A stretch of DNA of 12,883 bases from Candidatus Falkowiibacteriota bacterium (GTDB lineage Archaea > Iainarchaeota > Iainarchaeia > Iainarchaeales > GCA-2688035), in the NCBI GenBank assembly GCA_017610485.1, contig JAFCBY010000023.1:1-12883 (forward strand), read 5' to 3'. A program made the position numbers and the translations under genes. The notes under the pieces were generated by a model. The model made no database searches. It was given only the letters and a program-made list of their open reading frames with translations, and was not told the origin of the DNA. Below, one piece after another: positions 5,616 to 10,753 of this stretch. Each line of letters begins with the position of its first letter. The first letter of the stretch is position 1.

Positions 5616-5688
5616 GGGCCTGTAGCTCAGCGGTTAGAGCATTGGTCTTATACACCAAAGGTCGGGGGTTCGATCCCTCCCAGGCCCA
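5616..5688 (+). tRNA. tRNA-Ile, anticodon UAU
   Basis: The gene is a complete 73-base cloverleaf with no intron. The acceptor stem GGGCCTG (5616-5622) pairs with CAGGCCC (5681-5687), and the discriminator base is A (5688). The D arm is GCTC/GAGC with GG in the loop. The anticodon stem TTGGT/ACCAA is perfect and encloses the seven-base loop CTTATAC. The T stem GGGGG/CCTCC contains one G-U pair, with loop TTCGATC. CCA is not encoded and must be added. Positions 34-36 of the loop are TAT, so the tRNA should read AUA (Ile), with A37 available for t6A. Most archaea read AUA with a CAU anticodon carrying agmatidine, so UAU is uncommon. No TATA-like sequence lies about 26 bases upstream, which suggests processing from a longer precursor that includes the hairpins. 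Confidence 0.93.
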
Positions 5689-5691
5689 ATC

Positions 5692-5745
5692 GCCGCAAAC
5701 GCGGCTTGTTGCCGTTCCGGCAACGGTCGTTGCGCGCGGCGCAAC
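5692..5745 (+). repeat. Hairpin cluster with alternating GTTGC/GCAAC arms, downstream of the tRNA
   Basis: Three perfect stem-loops follow the tRNA in close succession: GCCGC/GCGGC with AAAC loop (5692-5705), GTTGCCG/CGGCAAC with TTC loop (5708-5724), and GTTGCGC/GCGCAAC with GCG loop (5729-5745). The last two offer four alternating arms, so a different nested fold is possible: CTTGTTGC (5705-5712) with GCAACAAG (5741-5748) outside, and GCAAC (5720-5724) with GTTGC (5729-5733) inside. No T-tract follows, so simple termination is unlikely. Confidence 0.65.
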
Positions 5746-5755
5746 AAGGCGTGCA

Positions 5756-5787
5756 CTATCTTCGTCCCCTTTGAGGGGGCTCGATAG
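5756..5787 (-). repeat. Palindromic repeat element, inverted copy 3 (H8)
   Basis: Read on the minus strand, this is the same plan as copies 1 and 2: an outer arm ending ATC, GA, an apical stem, GAA, then GAT. The plus-strand parts are CTATC (5756-5760) with GATAG (5783-5787), TTC opposite TC, and GTCCCC (5764-5769) with GGGGGC (5775-5780) around TTTGA. The outer arms are shorter and partly changed. It ends 20 bases before the Nudix start codon. Confidence 0.65.
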
Positions 5788-5807
5788 AGCTGTTAGGCGA
5801 GACGGAT

Positions 5808-6263
5808 ATGCGCAAGGATTTTGTTGTGGATGGCTTCATTGCCGACAAGGGAAAGATTTTGCTAATTTTGCACAGGAAGCTCGGGCTATGGCTGCCTGTT
5901 GGCGGCCACATAGAGGATGGCGAGACTCCGGAGGAGGCTTTGCACAGGGAGGCCATGGAGGAGTCAGGTTTGGAAGTGGAAATTTTGAGCAAGCCTGCGT
6001 TTGAGTGCAGTGACGAGAATGCAGAAATGCTTGTTATGCCAAACCACATGCAGATGGAGCTAATAAAGCACGACAAGGAGGACGCGCACCACCACGTTGA
6101 CTTTATCTTCTTCTGCAGGCCAAAGAAGGGGGAACCAAAGTTGAACCAGGCAGAGCACCATGACATCAAATGGTTTTCTGCAGAGGACCTTGATTCAGAT
6201 GAAATTACCGAGAACGTCAGGGTTTTGGGAAAGAGGGCGATTGAGGCTGCAGGGGTTGATTGA
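5808..6263 (+). CDS. Nudix hydrolase
   Basis: The 151-residue protein contains a complete Nudix box at residues 33-55: G33, E39, R47, E48, E51, E52 and G54 sit at the canonical spacing GX5EX7REUXEEXGU. This is the loop-helix-loop that binds Mg2+ and cleaves nucleoside diphosphate-linked substrates. The preceding LGLWLPVGGHIEDGE and the following strand segments are typical of a single-domain cytoplasmic enzyme. A histidine-rich segment near 92-101 (HDKEDAHHHVD) is distinctive but without known meaning. The substrate cannot be predicted; dNTP sanitising, NDP-sugar or cap-like hydrolysis are all possible. The start at 5808 has no clear ribosome binding site and lies just after the inverted hairpin at 5756-5787, so its leader is highly structured. 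The stop overlaps a TTG start of the next gene by four bases, which implies coupling. Confidence 0.92.
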   Translation: MRKDFVVDGFIADKGKILLILHRKLGLWLPVGGHIEDGETPEEALHREAMEESGLEVEILSKPAFECSDENAEMLVMPNHMQMELIKHDKEDAHHHVDFIFFCRPKKGEPKLNQAEHHDIKWFSAEDLDSDEITENVRVLGKRAIEAAGVD

Positions 6264-6775
6264 GCTTGGCAAAGCAAAGGAGGAAAAAGAGCAGGGTAGC
6301 TGGCTTTGACGGCAGGCCTCTTCACAAGATGTCGACATCACTTTGGCAAAGGAAGCATATACCCTGGAAAGTGGAAGAACCCAAAGGCAGGCCGGAGACT
6401 GAAATTGACAGGATTTCAGCCGAAAGGCTTGTTGCCAGCTACAACAGGCCTTCACCTAAGCAAATTTGGGAGCTTGTTTCCTGTCCAGGGGGCGAATTTG
6501 GGGCAAATTATCGAGAAATTGTGGAAAGGTTTCAGATGGAACCAGAGTCTAGGTTGAAAATAGTCAATAGACGAGTTAAAAAGGTGGGCTCGCATGACGA
6601 AAAGCAGAGGTGGAGAGCTCTGGTTACCAGACAGAGAGTTCTCACAAAGGTTTTGAAAGGCGATGACAGGGAAAAATTTGAGCACAGGATTGATATACCT
6701 AAAACCAACGAGGGAATCATAGAGGCTTTGGCTGGGATTAAAAAAGAAATGGAAGAACTAATCGACAAGCTTTGA
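6260..6775 (+). CDS. Unrecognised basic protein, coupled to the Nudix gene
   Basis: I do not recognise this 171-residue protein. The N-terminus is strongly basic (LAKQRRKKSRVAGF), there is a WELVSCPGGEFGANY segment near the middle, an Arg/Lys-rich region with RWRALVTRQRVL, and an acidic-basic helix at the end (ALAGIKKEMEELIDKL). There is no signal peptide or membrane helix, so a soluble, possibly nucleic-acid-binding protein is a guess from composition. The proposed start is TTG 6260, whose first four bases TTGA overlap the Nudix stop; AGGGG at 6251-6255 could act as a ribosome binding site. TTG 6266 and ATG 6329 are alternatives, and the last would remove the basic N-terminus. A second plus-strand reading frame at 6306-6557 overlaps it, but it is shorter and lacks coupling. 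Confidence 0.6.
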   Translation: MSLAKQRRKKSRVAGFDGRPLHKMSTSLWQRKHIPWKVEEPKGRPETEIDRISAERLVASYNRPSPKQIWELVSCPGGEFGANYREIVERFQMEPESRLKIVNRRVKKVGSHDEKQRWRALVTRQRVLTKVLKGDDREKFEHRIDIPKTNEGIIEALAGIKKEMEELIDKL

Positions 6776-6789
6776 TTGGACAAAATATG

Positions 6790-6843
6790 CTAATTAGCCG
6801 TTTTTTGACGAAAAAAAGCCATTGGTTTAAAAGAACTAATTAG
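6790..6843 (+). promoter_or_regulatory. IleRS promoter with two CTAATTAG palindromes
   Basis: The TATA-like TTTAAAAG (6826-6833) lies about 40 bases before the IleRS ATG. Two copies of the 8-base palindrome CTAATTAG sit at 6790-6797 (extended to GCTAATTAGC) and 6836-6843, 46 bases apart, one on each side of the TATA box. This layout is what an operator pair for a dimeric regulator would look like; no regulator is identified. Confidence 0.45.
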
Positions 6844-6866
6844 GAAAAAGTGTTAAGTGAGGAAAA

Positions 6867-9728
6867 ATGGCTAAAAAGAGGCGATTAGAGACATTTGACG
6901 GCAAAAACGAGCTGAAGGTCAGGAAATTCTGGAAAAAGGGGGGAATTTCCGAAAAGGCCAGGCAGCAGAACAAGGGCAGTGAAAAAACCTACTATTTCAT
7001 GGACGGCCCGCCCTATGCAACAGGCCACATCCATATGGGAACCGCCTTGAACAAGATTCTCAAAGACGTTGCAATCAGAAGCAGAAGAATGCAGGGTTTT
7101 CACGTTTTTGACAGGCCTGGCTATGACACACACGGCCTTCCCATTGAAAAAAAGGTCGAGGAAAAGCTTGGCTTTGACAAAAAGGAGCAAATTGAGGAAT
7201 ACGGCGTTGACAAGTTTGTTGAGCAATGCAGGCATTTTGCAACCCAGTTCATTGACGTGATGAACGGCGAGTTTGACAATTTGGGCGTGTGGATGGACTG
7301 GAAAAACCCGTTCCTCACACTGGATGACGATTACATTGAGGCAGCCTGGTGGGCTTTCAAGAGGGCGGATGAGAAAGGGCTTTTGTACAAGGGGCTTTAC
7401 CCTGTCCACGTTTGCCCCCGCTGCGAAACAGTGGTCTCTTTCAATGAAATCGAGTATGAGAAGCAGACCGACGAAAGCGTTTTTGTCAAGTTTCCCCTGA
7501 AGGACAAAAAGTCAAGCTTTTTGGTCATCTGGACCACTACTCCCTGGACCCTGCCTGGGAACACAGGCATAATGGTTAACCCAAATTTTGACTACGCTTT
7601 TGTTAAGCTGAGCAACGGCGAAACATGGGTTGTGGCAAAGGAAAAGGTCCAGAAGATGATGGATGCCATTGAGGCAGGATACGCAATTGAGAAGATTGTC
7701 AAGGGAAAGGAGCTTGAAGGGCTTCTTTACACAAATCCACTGCAGAGAAGGCTGAGTTTGCCTGAGTTGGAGAACGGCTACAGGGTTGTTTTAAGCGAGC
7801 GCTATGTTAACCTTGAGGAGGGAACAGGCCTAGTGCACACGGCACCAGGCCACGGCAAGGAAGACTTTGAGGTTGGAAAAAAAGCCGGCTTGCCAGTAAT
7901 TTCCCCGGTCGGGCTGGACGGCCTGCTTAAGGAAGAAACAGGAAAGTACGCCGGCAAGAAATGCAGGGAAGTTGACAAGGAGATAATCGAGGACTTGGAG
8001 TATGACGAAATGCTTGTCTACAAGCACCCCTACACCCATGACTATCCTATTTGCTGGCGGTGCAAAGAACCGCTTTTGATGCTCTCTGTCGAGCAATGGT
8101 TTTTCAAGATTAGAGGCATTCAGGAGAGAATGCTTGCCTTGAGCAATGAAGTAAACTGGGTTCCTTCATGGATGGGAGACAGAATGAAAAACTGGCTTGA
8201 GGGAATTTCCGACTGGCCAATTTCAAGGGCAAGATACTGGGGAACGCCTTTGCCAATATGGCTCTGTGAAAAGTGCGGGCTGAAAAAGGTTGTTGAAAGC
8301 AAGAAGGAATTGCAGCAGCTTTCAAAGGCAAATGCCATTGACCTGCACAAGCCAGCCATTGACAAGATTGAGTTTCCTTGCAGCTGCGGAGGCTCAATGA
8401 AGCGCGTTCCAGGCGTTCTGGACGTATGGTTTGATTCAGGGATAAGCAGCTGGGCTGCCCTGGGCTTCCCAAAAAACGAGAAGCTGTTTGAGAAGTTTTG
8501 GCCGGCCGACCTGAATCTCGAGGGAACAGACCAGTTCAGGGGCTGGTGGAATTCCGAGTTGATTCTTTCAACCATTTGCTTTGACAAAGCGCCGTTTGAA
8601 AACATTCTGGTGCACGGCATTGTATTGGATTTGGACAAGAGGAAAATGTCAAAGAGCGAGGGAAACATTGTCCAGCCAAAAGAGGTCATAGAAAAGTATT
8701 CCAGGGATTACCTGCGCTACTACCTGATTGGGACAAGCAGGGGCGAAGACTTTGCGTTCAGCTGGGATGCCTTCAAGGACATTCACAGGTTCTTCAACGT
8801 GCTGTGGAATGCCTACAATTACGCTTTGGTTTACCTTGACATTGGCTTGGAGAATGCGGAAAAGCTAGAGGTTAAGGAACTTGCGGTAGAGGACAAGTGG
8901 ATTTTGAGCAGAGTAAATTCCCTGGCCGAAACCGTTTTGCATGCCTACAACGACTACAATTTTTTCAAGGCCACTGCCGCAATAGAGCAGTTTGTTTTAG
9001 AGGATTTGAGCCGAACCTATATAAAGCTTGTTAGGGAGAGGGCAGGGGAAAAGGAAATGGGCAGTGCAATGGCCTATGTTTTGGACAGGCTTTTGAGGCT
9101 CCTCGCCCCGGTTACGCCGCACCTTTCAGAGCACCTTTTCCAGTCAATAAAGGCAGGGAAAATGCCGGAGTCAGTGCACCTTCTAGCCCTAAAAGAACCT
9201 GACAAAGAGCTCGTTGACAAAAAACTCGAGGAAGTTTTTGAGAAGGGAAAGCTTGTTACCCAAGCAGGGCTTGCCCTAAGGGAGGAAAACAAGCTGAGGA
9301 GAAGATGGCCCCTCAACAAGCTGGTGATTGTTTCAAAAACAGGCAAGGAATTTGCCAAAGTGAAAAAGGTTATTGCAAGCAGCAGCAATGTAAAGGAAGT
9401 TGAAATCGCGGCAAAAAAGCCAAGGGGGAATTTTGCAGAGAAAGAGGCCGCAGGCGCAAGAATCTTCCTCGACCTCGAGGCAGACGACGAGTTGAAAGAA
9501 GTCTGGGAACTGCAGGAGCTCAGGAGAAAGATTCAGGAGCTCAGGAAGCAGACAAAGCTCATGCCAGGACAGAAGGCAAAGCTCAGGATTTCAAGTTCTG
9601 ACCCAAAGTTCCTGGAAAAGTTCAAAAAAGAGATAGAAGAAGGCACCAACACAGAGCTCGTTGCCTCCAAGAAGAAGCCGGTGGAAAAGCTCTACCAGAG
9701 GAAATTCGGGCTCCAGATAGTGAAATAG
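6867..9728 (+). CDS. ileS: Isoleucyl-tRNA synthetase
   Basis: This class I aminoacyl-tRNA synthetase of 953 residues charges tRNA-Ile. The HIGH motif appears as HIHMG (54-58) within PPYATGHIHMGTALN, and KMSKS is at 593-597. The CP1 editing domain, which removes mischarged valine, is marked by WTTTPWTLPGNTG from residue 222 and GTGLVHTAPGHGKEDF. Cysteine pairs C183/C186, C396/C399, C467/C470 and C505/C507 are probable zinc ligands. FDSGISSWA and the KLRRRWPLNK block near the anticodon-binding region favour the archaeal/eukaryotic type. It is somewhat shorter than the roughly 1000 residues I expect of this type, with a compact C-terminus. The tRNA it must recognise includes the nearby UAU isoacceptor. 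GAGG before the start and the paired CTAATTAG palindromes suggest a regulated, separately transcribed gene. Confidence 0.98.
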   Translation: MAKKRRLETFDGKNELKVRKFWKKGGISEKARQQNKGSEKTYYFMDGPPYATGHIHMGTALNKILKDVAIRSRRMQGFHVFDRPGYDTHGLPIEKKVEEKLGFDKKEQIEEYGVDKFVEQCRHFATQFIDVMNGEFDNLGVWMDWKNPFLTLDDDYIEAAWWAFKRADEKGLLYKGLYPVHVCPRCETVVSFNEIEYEKQTDESVFVKFPLKDKKSSFLVIWTTTPWTLPGNTGIMVNPNFDYAFVKLSNGETWVVAKEKVQKMMDAIEAGYAIEKIVKGKELEGLLYTNPLQRRLSLPELENGYRVVLSERYVNLEEGTGLVHTAPGHGKEDFEVGKKAGLPVISPVGLDGLLKEETGKYAGKKCREVDKEIIEDLEYDEMLVYKHPYTHDYPICWRCKEPLLMLSVEQWFFKIRGIQERMLALSNEVNWVPSWMGDRMKNWLEGISDWPISRARYWGTPLPIWLCEKCGLKKVVESKKELQQLSKANAIDLHKPAIDKIEFPCSCGGSMKRVPGVLDVWFDSGISSWAALGFPKNEKLFEKFWPADLNLEGTDQFRGWWNSELILSTICFDKAPFENILVHGIVLDLDKRKMSKSEGNIVQPKEVIEKYSRDYLRYYLIGTSRGEDFAFSWDAFKDIHRFFNVLWNAYNYALVYLDIGLENAEKLEVKELAVEDKWILSRVNSLAETVLHAYNDYNFFKATAAIEQFVLEDLSRTYIKLVRERAGEKEMGSAMAYVLDRLLRLLAPVTPHLSEHLFQSIKAGKMPESVHLLALKEPDKELVDKKLEEVFEKGKLVTQAGLALREENKLRRRWPLNKLVIVSKTGKEFAKVKKVIASSSNVKEVEIAAKKPRGNFAEKEAAGARIFLDLEADDELKEVWELQELRRKIQELRKQTKLMPGQKAKLRISSSDPKFLEKFKKEIEEGTNTELVASKKKPVEKLYQRKFGLQIVK

Positions 9729-9730
9729 CA

Positions 9731-9743
9731 TAATTTAAAATAG
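9731..9743 (+). promoter_or_regulatory. TATA-like promoter of the DHS-SpeD operon
   Basis: TAATTTAAAATAG lies just after the IleRS stop codon. With usual spacing, transcription would begin near 9763-9766, at the edge of the inverted repeat described next, giving a leader of about 70 bases. Confidence 0.4.
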
Positions 9744-9765
9744 TTTTCAGGGGTTTTATTCTATC

Positions 9766-9814
9766 ATGTTTACCTTGCCAACATAGGGCTGTTTCTTCTC
9801 CAAAAGGTAAACAT
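9766..9814 (+). promoter_or_regulatory. Leader inverted repeat upstream of the DHS-SpeD operon
   Basis: ATGTTTACCTT (9766-9776) and AAGGTAAACAT (9804-9814) are perfect 11-base complements separated by 27 bases. The 5' arm opens a six-codon mini-ORF (MFTLPT, stop at 9784-9786). A second mini-ORF (MELFFL, from ATG 9819) ends in a TGA that overlaps the GTG start of DHS. An operator, an mRNA hairpin or translational control by the mini-ORFs are all possible. Confidence 0.5.
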
Positions 9815-9835
9815 CTGAATGGAGTTGTTTTTTTT

Positions 9836-10753
9836 GTGAAAAAAATTAAGGACATTGAGTTGAAGGAAGGGGCTTCTGCAACCAAGTTGGTTGAGGGCAT
9901 GCAGTCCGCGGGGTTTCAGGCAGCCCATTTGGGGGAAGCCGTTGAATTGATTGGGCAGATGAAGGAAGAGAAATGCACCCTTTTCCTTGGCTTTACCGCA
10001 AACCTTGTCGCCTCAGGGCTTAGGGGCATTATCAAAGAGTTGTGCGAGAAGGGCTTTGTGGACGCCATTGTCACAACTGCTGGAAGCGTTGACCACGACA
10101 TAATCAAGAGCTTTAATCCCTACCTGCTTGGAACCTTCAATGCAGATGATGTGGAACTGCACCGGAAGGGAATCAACAGGCTTGGAAACATCTTTGTTGA
10201 AACCAAGGGCTTTGAGCTGCTCGAGCAAAAAATGCAGCCCTGGCTAAAGGAGCTGTACGAAAAAAAGAAGTGTGTTAGCCCAAGCGAGTTAATCGAATTT
10301 GTTGGAAGCAAACTGCCGGAGGAAAGCTTTTTGCACTGGTGCTCCAAACAGGAAATTCCTGTGTTCTGCCCGGGCATTACAGATGGGGCAATCGGCCTTC
10401 AGATGTATTTCTTCAAGCAGGAAAACCCGGACTTTTGCGTTGACGTAACAAAGGACATGAAGCAGCTTGCAGGCCTGGTGCTGCAGGCAGAGAAGACCGG
10501 TGCAATAATTTTGGGGGGCGGAATTTCAAAGCACCACATAATCGGAGCGAATATTGTAAGGGATGGACTGGACTACGCAGTCTATGTTTCAACCGCCTCA
10601 GAATTTGACGGCTCCCTAAGCGGGGCCCAGACAAGGGAGGCCAAAAGCTGGGGAAAGATAAAGGAAAAGGGAAGCTCTGTGCAGGTAAACTGCGATGCGA
10701 CAATTGCGCTGCCCCTGATGGCGGCTGCCTTGAAGGAAAAGGGGCTGCTATGA
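9836..10753 (+). CDS. dys: Deoxyhypusine synthase
   Basis: The 305-residue enzyme transfers the aminobutyl group of spermidine, through an NAD-dependent step, to a lysine of translation factor aIF5A. Family blocks are clear: LFLGFTANLVASGLRGIIKEL, VDAIVTTAGSVDHDII, LGGGISKHHIIGANIVRDG (about 226-244), YAVYVSTASEFDGSLSG, and EAKSWGKIKEKG, where K274 corresponds to the lysine that forms the covalent imine intermediate. The final VQVNCDATIALPLMAAAL matches the family end. Length is slightly below the usual 310-370. The start is GTG 9836, since upstream ATGs are out of frame. GGAG at 9821-9824 is a possible but distant ribosome binding site. The stop overlaps the start of the SpeD fusion gene by ATGA, so the enzyme using spermidine and one needed to make it are translationally coupled. 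Confidence 0.96.
   Translation: MKKIKDIELKEGASATKLVEGMQSAGFQAAHLGEAVELIGQMKEEKCTLFLGFTANLVASGLRGIIKELCEKGFVDAIVTTAGSVDHDIIKSFNPYLLGTFNADDVELHRKGINRLGNIFVETKGFELLEQKMQPWLKELYEKKKCVSPSELIEFVGSKLPEESFLHWCSKQEIPVFCPGITDGAIGLQMYFFKQENPDFCVDVTKDMKQLAGLVLQAEKTGAIILGGGISKHHIIGANIVRDGLDYAVYVSTASEFDGSLSGAQTREAKSWGKIKEKGSSVQVNCDATIALPLMAAALKEKGLL

Noticed and set aside
5647..5653. Reading the tRNA as Val with anticodon UAC
   Set aside because: That needs the anticodon stem shifted by one, which destroys the perfect TTGGT/ACCAA pairing; the seven-base loop CTTATAC puts TAT at 34-36.
5616..5688. Integration site with a duplicated tRNA 3' end
   Set aside because: No second copy of the tRNA 3' segment was found in the window, and no integrase gene is present.
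5508..5787. CRISPR array
   Set aside because: There are only three copies, one inverted, with no regular spacers and no cas genes.
5339..6004. Plus-strand reading frame of 221 codons across the CYTH end, the hairpin array, the tRNA and the Nudix start
   Set aside because: It overlaps a well-supported tRNA and two genes in other frames. Its product is low-complexity Arg/Ala/Gly translated from hairpin DNA, with no domain.
6306..6557. Alternative plus-strand frame inside the orphan gene
   Set aside because: It is shorter, has no ribosome binding site and no coupling to the Nudix stop. The 6260 frame spans the whole interval and overlaps the stop as operon genes do.
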